Below are positions 35,397-45,164 of a stretch of DNA of 64,000 bases, one piece after another (positions within the stretch are counted from its first letter, which is position 1; every line of letters starts with the position of its first letter). This stretch comes from Flavobacteriales bacterium. Lineage in GTDB: Bacteria; Bacteroidota; Bacteroidia; Flavobacteriales_D; Sanyastnellaceae. Below the pieces are notes generated by a model. The model was not told where the DNA came from. It did not search any database and saw only the letters and a list, made by a program, of their open reading frames with translations. The stretch spans positions 124,001 to 188,000 of the forward strand of contig JAKVAX010000002.1 in assembly GCA_022447625.1 (NCBI GenBank), written 5' to 3'. The position numbers were made by a program, and so were the translations under genes.

Positions 35397-36739
35397 ATGT
35401 CGGCGACTTTCTCTACGCCAACCACCTTTAAGTTACCGTAAGAATCTTTCACATTGCGAGTGTATGAACTCACGAGCATTCGCTTGAAGCCCATTTTTTC
35501 AGCTTCGGAAATTCGTTGCTCGATGCGACTAACTGGTCGGATTTCACCGGACAATCCAATCTCTCCTGCGAACACCGTATCTGACGGCAGAGCGATATCC
35601 AAACTACTTGATAGGCAAGCAGCCACAACGGCTAAGTCAATGGCGGGGTCTTCAATGCGCAGACCACCTGCTATGTTGAGGAAGACGTCTTTCATTCCCA
35701 ATTTAAAGCCACATCGTTTTTCAAGAACCGCAAGAAGCATGTTCAAACGGCGAGTGTTGTAGCCAGTAGCGCTTCGTTGCGGCGTACCGTAAACTGCGGT
35801 ACTGACAAGGGCCTGAATCTCCAAAAGGAGAGGGCGCATTCCTTCTAAGGAAGCGGCAATGGCTGACCCTGAAAGTGACGGGTCTTTTTCACCAATAAGC
35901 ACAGCAGAAGGATTCAACACGGGTTGAAGTCCGTTGCTGTTCATCTCGTAAATCCCTAGTTCATGTGTAGAGCCGAATCGGTTCTTTACCGTGCGCAGAA
36001 TACGGAAGGCATGGAAACGGTCACCTTCAAACTGAAGCACGACATCAACCATGTGCTCCAGCACTTTTGGTCCGGCGAGTGATCCTTCCTTGGTGATGTG
36101 ACCGATTAAGAATACAGGGATGTGCTTGGTCTTGGCAATCGTCAAAAGATCAGCTGCTGTTTCTCGAATTTGGCTCACACTTCCGGGTGACGATTCAATT
36201 TCTGGTGTAAACAGGGTCTGAATTGAGTCAACGATAATCAAAGAAGGGTTGAGTTCTTCTGCCTGCTCGGCAATGATCTTCACGTTCGTTTCGGGAAGAA
36301 CGTAGAGGCTGTCTTTCAGCGGACCAATGCGTTCAGCGCGCATCTTGATTTGCTCGGGGCTCTCCTCACCAGAAACGTATAGTACGTTACCTCCTGAGAA
36401 GCGCATGGCCGTTTGAAGCAAGAGGGTCGATTTCCCAATTCCTGGTTCACCCCCGCAAAGGATGAGGCTGCCTGGAACTAGTCCTCCGCCGAGTACGCGG
36501 TCAAGCTCTTGGTCATCAACAGGAGTTCTGACACCACTACTTGATTCGAAACTTTGAAGTGGCGCCGCCTTCTGTTGTGTCACAGGAATCATGGCGCGCC
36601 TGCGTGTCTGGCGTGTGTCTGGTTGAACGGATTCTTCAACGTAAGTATTCCATTCATTGCATGAAGGGCACTTACCGATCCATTTTGCGGCGGTGGCGCC
36701 ACAGTTCTGGCAGACGTATTTTGTTTTGACTTTGGCCAC
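35378..36739 (-). CDS. radA: DNA repair protein RadA
   Basis: RadA (Sms) is a RecA-like hexameric ATPase that drives branch migration in recombination and repair. Visible in order: an N-terminal zinc finger with Cys10, Cys13, Cys24 and Cys27 (CQNC and CPSC); Walker A GEPGIGKST at 97-105; a Walker B-like LIIVDSIQT; the RadA-specific KNRFGSTHELG motif near residue 250; and a C-terminal Lon-protease-like domain. Length 453 is normal. The gene is on the minus strand after the strong terminator of the large surface protein and probably has its own promoter in the 65-base gap, although no clear box was found. Confidence 0.95.
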   Translation of the reverse strand: MAKVKTKYVCQNCGATAAKWIGKCPSCNEWNTYVEESVQPDTRQTRRRAMIPVTQQKAAPLQSFESSSGVRTPVDDQELDRVLGGGLVPGSLILCGGEPGIGKSTLLLQTAMRFSGGNVLYVSGEESPEQIKMRAERIGPLKDSLYVLPETNVKIIAEQAEELNPSLIIVDSIQTLFTPEIESSPGSVSQIRETAADLLTIAKTKHIPVFLIGHITKEGSLAGPKVLEHMVDVVLQFEGDRFHAFRILRTVKNRFGSTHELGIYEMNSNGLQPVLNPSAVLIGEKDPSLSGSAIAASLEGMRPLLLEIQALVSTAVYGTPQRSATGYNTRRLNMLLAVLEKRCGFKLGMKDVFLNIAGGLRIEDPAIDLAVVAACLSSSLDIALPSDTVFAGEIGLSGEIRPVSRIEQRISEAEKMGFKRMLVSSYTRNVKDSYGNLKVVGVEKVADIHRLLF

Positions 36740-36761
36740 GAGGGAAGCTATAAAAAAAGAG

Positions 36762-36794
36762 GCCGCCCTTCAAGGGCAGCCTCTGCTATATTCG
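36762..36794 (-). terminator. Intrinsic terminator of the large CHU_C surface-protein gene
   Basis: A 12-position stem (AGAGGC, one mismatch, GCCCT paired with AGGGC and GCCTCT) with a 3-nt loop spans 36768-36794. On the minus strand it is followed at once by a run of seven T. It sits 10 bases after the stop of the gene ending at 36805, as expected for a rho-independent terminator. Confidence 0.9.
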
Positions 36795-36804
36795 AGATAA
36801 GTTA

Positions 36805-39800
36805 TTATCTGCTGATGTTTACGGTACCGTTGTGCTCTTTTCCATTTGGAAGGATGATAACGTACCAGTAAGTTCCTTCAGCTACATCACGTCCGTCCCA
36901 GTCACCTGAGCGATAATCTTGGCTTTCGTAAACTGAAGTTCCCCAGCGGTTGTAGACGTATACTTGAACGTCGTTGTACACATCGAGACCTTCGATGTGG
37001 AAACGCTCATTGATCGCATCACCGTTTGGAGTGAAGATGTTCGGAATAGTAATCTCACAGGCATCGATCACTACTTCGAAGTTCCCCTGTGTAGAACCAC
37101 AAGGGTTGATTGAAGTACCTGTCAACGTTTGAACGACTCCCCAACACTCAGTACCGAGGTCAGAAGCGTTCAGTGTGAGATCATCTGCGTTGTCTTCGAA
37201 GTAAATGACGTCTCCGTCACAGTTGATTTCCCATACCCATTGTGTTGGTCCACCAGTAGAGTTCAACTGGAATACGTTGTTGATCTCAGGACAAAGCGTC
37301 AATGGCGTTGTTGGGAATGGATCTACGTTAGGAGCAGACCCAATGAATACTTCTGTACAGATGGTTTCTGTAGCACAGTTTCCTGGATCTGTAACATCAA
37401 TACATACTTCTTGGTTTGAAGTCACTTCGTACTGGATTCCGTTGGATCCGTCAGGCCAAATAACATCCCAATCAAGGTTAGGAACGTTTGCAGCCATGAT
37501 GTATGGGCCATCTGAATCACAGAATGCGTAGTAAGGTTGTGGAAGAACAGTATCAAGCTCTCCGGCAATTGAAACTTCTGCACAAGCGCTCGTTCCAACA
37601 GGGTCACATTCGTTGCTTACCGTTACACAGTAAGTTCCTGTTTCTCCCGCTTCAAATGTTTCACCGTTACCTACCGCAGCACCTTCGAATGTCCACTCAT
37701 AGATGAGTGAAGGGTCATCATTGGCAATTGGGTCAAGAATCACCGTTCCACCATCACATAGCACTTGGTCTTCAAGCACGGGTGCTGAAGGAAGGCTTGT
37801 AGCGATGATGTCAAAGGTATCAGAGTCTTCACCACAACCATTTTCGATGGTTACAGTGAACGTCTCATTCGTTGCTTGGTCGAAGCTGTATGTGTTCGTT
37901 AGGGCGTCATCAACTCCTGGGCTCGGCCAATCGATTTCGGCAGTACCACCAAGGTCATATACATCGGCATTTACAACTGCCTCTTCATCTCCACAAAGCA
38001 CGAATGCATCTGGAGAAAGCTCGATTGTTGGAGCTTCTGTGAATTCAAGTTCATACTGGTAGAAGATTCCACAGTCAGCTTCTTCGAAGTTAAATACGTG
38101 CAGGCCGTATCCATCAGGAGTGAAGAACGTGTCAAATTGATCTTCATTCGAGAAACTACCTCCAGGACCGTCAACGTAGGTCCACACACCCAATGCAGGG
38201 TCCGCAGTACAACCAACTTCACCTTCAAAGAGGATTTGCCCGTTTGTGAAAGGAGGCTCGGGGTCTTCTTGGTTGTTCGTAGAACAGTTGAAGAAAAGTA
38301 CGTCGTTAAATTCATCTCCTGTGCCTGCACTGATGTATTCGATTTCGATGTAGTCACCAGCTTCGATCTCTACCTGCTCAATCAAGAAAGTAGAAAAGGA
38401 AGTGAAGGTACCTACAAGCTCTTCGTTTACGTAAACGTTAATGAAAGAACCTTCCCAACCTTCGTTGTTCGACGACTGTAAGTAGATGTTGAAGAATCCT
38501 TCTGCTGGGTTACTGAAACCTCCTGAGAATTCTACATCTTCCAATCCATCACAGTACGCTCCAGACCAAGTGTCTTCTGGGATAAATGGATCTACGCTCA
38601 ACACGTTGAATACGTATTGACCTTGACACCCTTGCACGTCAGTTACTAGCAGTCGGTAAGTTCCTGGAGTTAATTCAGCGCTAAAGCCGTTATCAGAAAC
38701 CGAGACTACTTCACCACCTAAACCATTCCAGTCACCTTCCCACGAAACATTAGTGTAAAGATCCCATTCTTCTTCACAGACCGTAGCAGTAGCTACTTCG
38801 TCAGAACATACAGGGTTAGGTAATACTGTCACACAAGGCAGGAAGTATGGCGTCTGATCAATGACAATCGACGTTTCAGCAGTACAGCCTTCGTCGATTC
38901 CTGCAGTTACGATAACCTGACCACCTGTTGTCACATCACAAGTTGGTGTTGTACATCCTGATGACCAATCGTAGAAGTCGAATCCACCGCTAGCTTCAAG
39001 TGTAGTCGCTGATCCTGCACAGATAGTGAAGTCACCTGATACTGTAAGCTCTGGAAGCACTACGTCGATTACCTCAACTACAATGTTCAATTCAGTTACT
39101 CCCGCAGGGTCACCTGAGTCAGTTGCTGTAATGTTGATGGTGTTGAATCCGATGTTGTCCACACTTCCTACGTATCCACCGTCGAATGTTGCGGTGTTTC
39201 CGTTGAGGACGTTGTTGATATACAAGCCATCTTCGAATCCGTCTACATCGTATTCAATTGTTACCTGCTGGTTGTTCTCTGGAGCCAAGAATTGGAAGTC
39301 AAGAACAAGGGTGTCTTGAAGACAGAGCGTGATGGTGTCACATCCAACGTTGGCTGTAGAGATAGGAGGAATATTGTTCTGTTGAACTCCAATCGTGTTG
39401 AAGCTGAACGATTTGTTGTTCAACCAGTAAACACCGTCAATTTCATTGTTTCCATCTCCATATGGGCCGTTGTAATCATCGCTACAGATTCCGAAACGTC
39501 CGTACTGGATGTTTGGACCAGAAGTAGCTGACTTATCTGCACCATTTGTTGCAGGCGTTGGTCCTTGGCAACCGCCAGACCCGCCTACGTCACCGTGAGA
39601 CCATCCCATGTTGAGGTAACATAGCTGAACGTTTGACCCTTCAGCAAGAACGGGGCTGTCTTCAGGAGTGAAGATCATTTGGAATGTATTCGTTTTGTCG
39701 TCGTGATTGTTGAAGTAACCGACGTCAATGAAGTTCACGTAAACCGCTTCTTCAGTGATTTTGTACCAGATCTCACCAATCGCACGGATATCAATATCCG

Positions 39801-40359
39801 CCCAGAAACCGGCAATCTGATCATAGGTCGCGTCAGGGAATTCTTCTGGTGTCCAGTCGATGATACCCGCACCGAAAGAAACAGAACCTTTCGAGTTGAT
39901 GTAGAATGAGTTAAAGTTCTCACCGTAGTGGTCGTGGCTCCATCCTGGAAGAGCGAGTGGCCCGATCCAAGCATCTACGTCTGCACCTGCACCACCTGTT
40001 TCATCCCAGTCGTCAGTTTCGATTTGAGTGTAAGTATCATCTGGTTCAATCCAGCATTCACACCCCCCTGCAGCGAGGAGGCGAGCAGCACGACGGGCAG
40101 CACGTGCATCTTCGTCAACTACTTTACGCTCTTTCACGATGCGGCGAGCATCTGCTTCTGAGTAGTGTTCCCATTCACGGATCACACTCCACTCTGCACG
40201 TGTCATATTGATGACAGCGCCTTCAAACCCATTGTATTTCGCAATGATTTGTTGGGCGGTCAGGGTGGTTTCGGAACCATCCATGTTGTTGATCTCCTGA
40301 GAGAAAGCGACGCTTCCAGAGAGGAGGAAAGCGATCAAAATTAGAATCGATTGTTTCAT
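36805..40359 (-). CDS. Large surface protein with nidogen-like domain and T9SS type-B (CHU_C) domain
   Basis: An exported protein of about 1184 residues. The signal peptide MKQSILILIAFLLSGSVAFSQ favours the ATG at 40359 over one four codons earlier. A nidogen-like region with a WTPEEFPDATYDQIAGFWAD block lies near 140-330, followed by cadherin-like and Ig-like segments and a CUB-like segment near 585-675. The C-terminus is a gliding-motility-associated domain (NIFTPNGDAINERFHIEGLD, VYNRWGTSVYES). It has 30 or so Cys, fitting an extracellular protein. It is flanked by an upstream candidate promoter and a strong terminator, so it is transcribed alone, directly downstream of the sigma/anti-sigma pair. 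The ligand is unknown. Confidence 0.85.
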   Translation of the reverse strand: MKQSILILIAFLLSGSVAFSQEINNMDGSETTLTAQQIIAKYNGFEGAVINMTRAEWSVIREWEHYSEADARRIVKERKVVDEDARAARRAARLLAAGGCECWIEPDDTYTQIETDDWDETGGAGADVDAWIGPLALPGWSHDHYGENFNSFYINSKGSVSFGAGIIDWTPEEFPDATYDQIAGFWADIDIRAIGEIWYKITEEAVYVNFIDVGYFNNHDDKTNTFQMIFTPEDSPVLAEGSNVQLCYLNMGWSHGDVGGSGGCQGPTPATNGADKSATSGPNIQYGRFGICSDDYNGPYGDGNNEIDGVYWLNNKSFSFNTIGVQQNNIPPISTANVGCDTITLCLQDTLVLDFQFLAPENNQQVTIEYDVDGFEDGLYINNVLNGNTATFDGGYVGSVDNIGFNTINITATDSGDPAGVTELNIVVEVIDVVLPELTVSGDFTICAGSATTLEASGGFDFYDWSSGCTTPTCDVTTGGQVIVTAGIDEGCTAETSIVIDQTPYFLPCVTVLPNPVCSDEVATATVCEEEWDLYTNVSWEGDWNGLGGEVVSVSDNGFSAELTPGTYRLLVTDVQGCQGQYVFNVLSVDPFIPEDTWSGAYCDGLEDVEFSGGFSNPAEGFFNIYLQSSNNEGWEGSFINVYVNEELVGTFTSFSTFLIEQVEIEAGDYIEIEYISAGTGDEFNDVLFFNCSTNNQEDPEPPFTNGQILFEGEVGCTADPALGVWTYVDGPGGSFSNEDQFDTFFTPDGYGLHVFNFEEADCGIFYQYELEFTEAPTIELSPDAFVLCGDEEAVVNADVYDLGGTAEIDWPSPGVDDALTNTYSFDQATNETFTVTIENGCGEDSDTFDIIATSLPSAPVLEDQVLCDGGTVILDPIANDDPSLIYEWTFEGAAVGNGETFEAGETGTYCVTVSNECDPVGTSACAEVSIAGELDTVLPQPYYAFCDSDGPYIMAANVPNLDWDVIWPDGSNGIQYEVTSNQEVCIDVTDPGNCATETICTEVFIGSAPNVDPFPTTPLTLCPEINNVFQLNSTGGPTQWVWEINCDGDVIYFEDNADDLTLNASDLGTECWGVVQTLTGTSINPCGSTQGNFEVVIDACEITIPNIFTPNGDAINERFHIEGLDVYNDVQVYVYNRWGTSVYESQDYRSGDWDGRDVAEGTYWYVIILPNGKEHNGTVNISR

Positions 40360-40405
40360 TTTACCACGCATCTTATCTAGTCTGAACTAAATTAGTTCTG
40401 TTTGT

Positions 40406-40437
40406 CAAAGGTTGTTGCCCGTCTATAGGGCTAGCAA
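40406..40437 (-). promoter_or_regulatory. Candidate promoter of the large surface-protein gene
   Basis: On the minus strand a TTG (40435-40437) is followed after 21 bases by AACCTTTG (40406-40413), seven of eight matches to TAnnTTTG. Spacing fits a Bacteroidota promoter, and the leader to the ATG at 40359 would be about 40 bases. It may instead be read by the adjacent ECF sigma factor. Confidence 0.45.
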
Positions 40438-40453
40438 ATATAGTATTTCAGAG

Positions 40454-41566
40454 CTAACGACGGAGCTTCACAATGCGTCGTTCGTTGAATACTTTACCTG
40501 CGTCCGAGTAAGCTACCACGGTGAGAATGTAAGCCCCTTCAGGACATTGATTCCCTGCTTGGTCGTTTCCATCCCATCCTGAGCCTATTCCAGACTCCTC
40601 AAATACTACTTTACCATTGGAATCGTAAACCACCATTTGTTGTACGGTGACCTTGCGAGATTCCGGGTGTATACCGAGAATATCATTGACTCCGTCGTTA
40701 TTTGGAGTAAAGACATTCGCTAGTACCAATTTCGCAGGAAGATCGACAGTGATGTGTTGTTCTTCCGTCTTATCAAACCCAGCAGCATCAACTACTTGGA
40801 GAATGACCGTGTAGTCATCTTCAAATTCGTAGGTGTGTTGTGGACTGCGTTCTGTTGACATTTCTCCGTCGCCGAAGAACCAGATGTATTGTACCCCATT
40901 TCGGAATGCCGGTTCGAAGTGGCGCGTGAGCGTTTCGCGATCGTAAACAGAAACCGTGAATTCAGCACTAAGGTTGGCATCGGGTTGCGCCTCTTCTTCA
41001 ATTGTTTCCGATTCCGCGCTAGCGTTAGAATTAGCCGAAGCCTCATCAGCGCCTTGTTCATCAGCTACCACAGGGGTTTCGGACTCTTCTTCGGTCTCTT
41101 GATCTGATGAGTAGATGGTTTCAACCGTAATGGTGTCAACCACGGGGTCATCAGTGTTCGTGATCATTTTTGATTCTCTTGAAGGGTTCTCTTCAGAGCG
41201 ATCATCAACAGTTGTAGTTTCCTCACTTACATCACGGTGGGTATCCTCGGAAGGTTGCTCAGCTGCGGAATTCGTTTTAACGACAACCTGTTCTTCTTGA
41301 GTAGGGGTAGAGGCCGCAGTGTCATCACCACTGAAGAAAACTCCGAGTGCAATCGCACCTCCAACAACAACCGTGGCGATCACACCAGCTGCAGCGCTGA
41401 ATCCTCCAGAAGTACCCGCAGCGCCACCACCGGCACTACCACTGGCAGCACCACCTGGTGTCGGCAATTGCTGCTGCAATTGCGACCAGATATTTGGATC
41501 TACCGGTGCCTCGGCCCCGGATAGCTTCTGCTGAAGCAGATCTCTTATGTGCTGATCTTCTGTCAT
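40454..41566 (-). CDS. Membrane-anchored anti-sigma-like protein with PKD and CHU_C domains
   Basis: A 370-residue protein encoded directly after an ECF sigma factor, whose stop it overlaps by four bases. Residues 1-35 form a short helical cytoplasmic segment with the DPNIWSQLQQQL step typical of proteins placed after ECF sigma genes in Bacteroidota. A Gly/Ala-rich stretch precedes one membrane helix near 57-78. The outside part has an acidic Ser/Thr/Glu-rich spacer (about 85-190), a PKD domain (about 195-275, YIWFFGDGEMSTERSPQHTY) and a C-terminal CHU_C domain (VFTPNNDGVNDILGIHP). It has no cleavable signal peptide, so the C-terminal domain would remain tethered in the inner membrane. An anti-sigma role is inferred from position and topology. 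Confidence 0.75.
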   Translation of the reverse strand: MTEDQHIRDLLQQKLSGAEAPVDPNIWSQLQQQLPTPGGAASGSAGGGAAGTSGGFSAAAGVIATVVVGGAIALGVFFSGDDTAASTPTQEEQVVVKTNSAAEQPSEDTHRDVSEETTTVDDRSEENPSRESKMITNTDDPVVDTITVETIYSSDQETEEESETPVVADEQGADEASANSNASAESETIEEEAQPDANLSAEFTVSVYDRETLTRHFEPAFRNGVQYIWFFGDGEMSTERSPQHTYEFEDDYTVILQVVDAAGFDKTEEQHITVDLPAKLVLANVFTPNNDGVNDILGIHPESRKVTVQQMVVYDSNGKVVFEESGIGSGWDGNDQAGNQCPEGAYILTVVAYSDAGKVFNERRIVKLRR

Positions 41567-42099
41567 TGTCCTTGTTCTAGTGCGTTCAGTTGATTGCGCA
41601 ACTGAATCTTGGCTTTGTGAAATTGGGTCTTTGAAGTGCTTTCAGAGATTTCGAGCTTCTCAGCGATCTCCTTATGGCTGTATCCTTCGATGGCGTATAA
41701 ATTGAAGACTGTGCGATATCCCGTGGGCAGTTGAGCGATCAAAGCCAAAATATCTTTGGCGGCCAGCTCACTCAACACGTTGAAGTCAGTTATGTGAAGA
41801 TCATAAGCGTCATCAATTGACTCTTGGAAGGCGTGGCGTTTTTCTTTTCGGATGTGAATGAGGGCCGAATTAACCATCACTCGTCGAATCCAAGCGCCTA
41901 AAGCACCATCCCCTTTATATTGACCCAATTTTTCAAAGACCTTAATGAATCCCTCTTGCATCATGTCTGCTGCATCATTGGGGTTCCCTGCATAGCGCAG
42001 ACAAACCGCCATCATTTGACCGGAGAACTGGTCATAGAGCTCTTTTTGTGCCGAGCGCTCCTTTGCTAGGCATGCATCTACAAGTTCTCTTTCCGTCAT
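41563..42099 (-). CDS. ECF-type RNA polymerase sigma factor
   Basis: A sigma-70 family factor of about 178 residues. Region 2 is near residues 10-80 (DQFSGQMMAVCLRYAGN, ADMMQEGFIKVF, GAWIRRVMVNSALIHIRK) and region 4 near 115-170 (LPTGYRTVFNLYAIEGYSHKEIAEKL, TSKTQFHKAK). The ATG at 42099 (MTERELVDAC) is chosen over a TTG reading 12 codons earlier, which adds a His-rich tail foreign to the family. The next gene overlaps its stop and encodes a membrane protein with PKD and CHU_C domains that probably controls it. Possible targets include the surface-protein gene at 36805, but no shared promoter motif could be proven. Confidence 0.9.
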   Translation of the reverse strand: MTERELVDACLAKERSAQKELYDQFSGQMMAVCLRYAGNPNDAADMMQEGFIKVFEKLGQYKGDGALGAWIRRVMVNSALIHIRKEKRHAFQESIDDAYDLHITDFNVLSELAAKDILALIAQLPTGYRTVFNLYAIEGYSHKEIAEKLEISESTSKTQFHKAKIQLRNQLNALEQGQ

Positions 42100-42224
42100 G
42101 GCGTTCGCGGTGATATGATGCTGGTGAGATTTCAAAAGTTGCCTGAAAGATGACTTTTCATTGAATTTTTACGCTTTTCTCAGAACCTTCGACACAGAGT
42201 GCTCGTTATTTCAGTGGTTAACGC

Positions 42225-42232
42225 TATTTTTG
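42225..42232 (+). promoter_or_regulatory. Candidate -7 promoter box almost touching the lepA start
   Basis: TATTTTTG matches TAnnTTTG exactly and ends only 7 bases before the lepA ATG. If used, transcription would begin within a few bases of the start codon, giving a nearly leaderless mRNA. No TTG -33 element was found at normal spacing. Confidence 0.45.
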
Positions 42233-42239
42233 CGATTCC

Positions 42240-44030
42240 ATGGAGAACATCCGCAATTTCTGCATTATCGCTCATATTGACCACGGTAAGAGTACCCTGG
42301 CCGACCGATTACTTCAAGTAACCGGAACAATCAGCGAACGTCAACTGCAAGAGCAGACCCTTGATGATATGGATCTCGAGCGCGAGCGCGGGATCACAAT
42401 CAAGAGTCACGCGATTCAGATGAACTATAAAAAAGACGGCGTAGACTACGTCTTCAACTTGATCGACACCCCAGGGCACGTTGACTTCTCGTACGAGGTG
42501 TCACGCTCGATTGCCGCGTGTGAAGGAGCCCTACTTATTGTAGACGCTTCACAGGGAATTGAAGCCCAAACGATATCAAATCTCTACCTGGCCATCGAAC
42601 ACGATCTGGAAATTATTCCGATCCTGAACAAGATGGACCTTCCTTCTGCTGACCCAGAAATGGTGACTGACCAGATCGTTGACCTCATCGGCTGTGATCC
42701 GGAAGACGTTATTCCAGCGAGTGGCAAAACAGGACTAGGAGTAGAGAATATCCTTGACGCTATTGTGGCGCGTGTTCCTGCCCCAAAAGGAGATGTGGAA
42801 GCACCGTTGCAAGCGATGATCTTTGACTCTGTGTTCAACTCATTCCGAGGAATCATCGCTTACTACCGCATCCTGAATGGAAAGATCAAGAAAGGTGATC
42901 GTGTGAAATTCATGAACACTGACCGCGAGTACGACGCCGATGAGATTGGTGTACTTGGCCTTGACCTCATTCCAAGAAAAGACTTGAGTGCAGGTGATGT
43001 TGGATACATCATCTCTGGAATCAAGAACGCAAAAGAGGTGAAGGTGGGAGATACCTTGACCTTGAAGAGCAATCCTTGTAGTGACGCTGTGAAAGGATTC
43101 GAGGACGTGAAGCCAATGGTCTTCGCTGGAATCTATCCTGTAGACACGGAAGACTACGAAGAGCTTCGTTACTCCATGGAGAAGCTTCAGCTCAACGATG
43201 CCTCTTTGGTGTTTGAGCCTGAAAGCTCAGCGGCCCTTGGTTTTGGTTTCCGCTGCGGGTTCCTTGGAATGCTTCACATGGAGATTATTCAAGAGCGTCT
43301 TGAACGTGAGTTCAATATGACCGTGATTACTACCGTACCTAACGTATCGTACCAAGCGAAAAACAAGGACGGGGAAGACTATATGATCAACAACCCGAGT
43401 GATATGCCTGACCCATCAAAGCTTGATTGGGTGAAGGAACCATACATCACGGCGCAGATCATTACCAAGTCAGATTACGTAGGGGCTGTAATGACCCTTT
43501 GTATTGAGAAACGAGGCATTTTGAAGAACCAAGTGTACTTGACTGCAGATCGTGTAGAGCTCTCATTTGACATGCCACTGGGAGAAGTCGTTTTCGACTT
43601 CTACGATAAACTCAAGTCCGTTTCTCGTGGGTACGCCAGCTTCGATTACTTCGCAGCGGATTACCGCGAGTCAAGCTTGGTGAAACTTGACATTCTCCTC
43701 AACGGAGATCAAGTAGATGCTCTTTCAGCACTGATCCACCGTGATCACGCATACGAATTGGGTAAGAAGATCTGTTTGAAGCTGAAGGAGTTGATCCCGC
43801 GCCAGCAGTTCATGATTGCGTTGCAGGCGGCGATTGGGTCTAAGATCGTAGCACGCGAGACGATTCGTCCGGTACGCAAGGATGTAACGGCGAAGTGTTA
43901 CGGTGGTGACATCACCCGTAAGCGTAAACTTCTAGAGAAGCAGAAGAAAGGGAAGAAACGTATGCGTCAGGTAGGTAACGTTGAAGTGCCGCAAGAAGCA
44001 TTCCTCGCCGTTCTGAAGCTCGACGATTAA
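42240..44030 (+). CDS. lepA: Elongation factor 4 (LepA)
   Basis: A 596-residue translational GTPase that can back-translocate ribosomes and helps translation under stress. The G1 loop [14 protein letters not shown], the switch region [12 protein letters not shown], the DTPGHVDF G3 motif and the NKMDLP G4 motif are intact. The C-terminal LepA-specific domain ends with the lysine-rich [17 protein letters not shown] segment. The length is exactly as expected. It is a single gene convergent with rlmN; their stops overlap by four bases. A candidate promoter box lies directly before the ATG. Confidence 0.97.
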   Translation: MENIRNFCIIAHIDHGKSTLADRLLQVTGTISERQLQEQTLDDMDLERERGITIKSHAIQMNYKKDGVDYVFNLIDTPGHVDFSYEVSRSIAACEGALLIVDASQGIEAQTISNLYLAIEHDLEIIPILNKMDLPSADPEMVTDQIVDLIGCDPEDVIPASGKTGLGVENILDAIVARVPAPKGDVEAPLQAMIFDSVFNSFRGIIAYYRILNGKIKKGDRVKFMNTDREYDADEIGVLGLDLIPRKDLSAGDVGYIISGIKNAKEVKVGDTLTLKSNPCSDAVKGFEDVKPMVFAGIYPVDTEDYEELRYSMEKLQLNDASLVFEPESSAALGFGFRCGFLGMLHMEIIQERLEREFNMTVITTVPNVSYQAKNKDGEDYMINNPSDMPDPSKLDWVKEPYITAQIITKSDYVGAVMTLCIEKRGILKNQVYLTADRVELSFDMPLGEVVFDFYDKLKSVSRGYASFDYFAADYRESSLVKLDILLNGDQVDALSALIHRDHAYELGKKICLKLKELIPRQQFMIALQAAIGSKIVARETIRPVRKDVTAKCYGGDITRKRKLLEKQKKGKKRMRQVGNVEVPQEAFLAVLKLDD

Positions 44031-45085
44031 GCCGTTTTCTGAGCTGCGAGCTCGTTTTTGTTAGCGAGCTGTCCGCAGGCTGCATCGATATCTTTTCCGC
44101 GTGAGCGACGAACATTCACGATGAGGTTCAAGCGCTCTAAGAAATCTTTGAAGGCATCTACCTTCTCGATATCAGCTTGCTTGAATTCTCCCTCGTCAAT
44201 CGGGTTGTACTCAATGATGTTGATCTTACAAGGCACGTGTCTGCAGAAGGCTGCGAGTTCACGCGCATCTTGTAACGAATCATTGAAATCTTTGAAGATG
44301 ATGTACTCAAAAGTGACACGCGTTTTCGTCTTATCGTAGAAGTAACGGAGTGCTTCTGCTAATGCCTCGAGGTTATTGGTGTCGTTGATCTCCATAATCT
44401 TGCTGCGCTTCTCGTCATTCGCGGCGTGGAGCGATAACGCAAGATTGAACTTCACCTCATCGTCGCCCAGTTTCTTGATCATCTTGGCAATACCGGCCGT
44501 ACTTACGGTGATTCGTTTTGGCGACATGCCTAGACCAGGGTCTCCAGTGATTTTATCGATCGACGCCAACACGTTTTTGTAATTGAGCAATGGTTCTCCC
44601 ATGCCCATGTAAACGATGTTGGAAAGAGGAATTCCATAGTTTGTTTGAGCTAAACGGCTCAAGTGCACTACTTGATCATAGATCTCACCCTGCTGAAGGT
44701 TTTTGAGCAGTTTGAGTCGTCCGGTAGCGCAGAACTTGCAGGCCAAGCTACATCCAACTTGTGATGAAATACAGGCGGTCATGCGCGAAGACGTCGGGAT
44801 CAACACCCCTTCAACTACACCTCGTTCTACGTCAAAGGCACATTTGATGGTTTTATCGTTGCTCTTTTGTTCTTCTTGCGCTAGCGCGGAATTCATCTTG
44901 AAGCTTTCAGAGAGCAATGACCTCAACCCTTTTGAAAGATTAGTCATCTCTTCAAAATCGGTTACAGAATGATCCCAAAGCCATTGATAAATTTGCTTCC
45001 CACGGAACTTCTTTTCTCCTTGTTCAACCACCCATTGGGTGATTTGATCTAAAGAGAGGTCTCGAATGTCTCTCTGGCGCGTCAT
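44027..45085 (-). CDS. rlmN: Dual-specificity RNA methyltransferase RlmN
   Basis: A radical SAM enzyme of about 352 residues that methylates C2 of A2503 in 23S rRNA and A37 in some tRNAs. The cluster motif is [11 protein letters not shown], preceded by CISSQVG. The GMGEPL motif and the C-terminal reactive Cys within DAACGQLA are present, as is the N-terminal helical domain with [13 protein letters not shown]. The ATG at 45085 is chosen: the longer reading from 45118 starts at a TTG that lies in the candidate promoter. Its 3' end overlaps convergent lepA by four bases. Confidence 0.95.
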   Translation of the reverse strand: MTRQRDIRDLSLDQITQWVVEQGEKKFRGKQIYQWLWDHSVTDFEEMTNLSKGLRSLLSESFKMNSALAQEEQKSNDKTIKCAFDVERGVVEGVLIPTSSRMTACISSQVGCSLACKFCATGRLKLLKNLQQGEIYDQVVHLSRLAQTNYGIPLSNIVYMGMGEPLLNYKNVLASIDKITGDPGLGMSPKRITVSTAGIAKMIKKLGDDEVKFNLALSLHAANDEKRSKIMEINDTNNLEALAEALRYFYDKTKTRVTFEYIIFKDFNDSLQDARELAAFCRHVPCKINIIEYNPIDEGEFKQADIEKVDAFKDFLERLNLIVNVRRSRGKDIDAACGQLANKNELAAQKTA

Positions 45086-45090
45086 GGGTG

Positions 45091-45118
45091 CAAAGATACA
45101 GCCTTTCAGAAACAACAA
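45091..45118 (-). promoter_or_regulatory. Candidate rlmN promoter
   Basis: On the minus strand TTG (45116-45118) is followed after 17 bases by TATCTTTG (45091-45098), an exact -7 box match. The box ends five bases before the rlmN ATG, so the transcript would be nearly leaderless. This also argues against the TTG start at 45118. Confidence 0.55.
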
Positions 45119-45139
45119 AGTCCCGAATTTTCGGGACTT
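45118..45139 (-). terminator. Terminator hairpin of the TonB-C-like gene
   Basis: A perfect 22-base inverted repeat (AAGTCCCGAA/TTCGGGACTT around TT; effectively 8 bp with a 6-nt loop) is followed on the minus strand by the T-rich TTGTTGTTT. It lies 25 bases after the stop of the gene at 45165 and directly abuts the candidate rlmN promoter. Confidence 0.75.
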
Positions 45140-45164
45140 GGCTGCATGTTGAGAGAAGGTGTGA

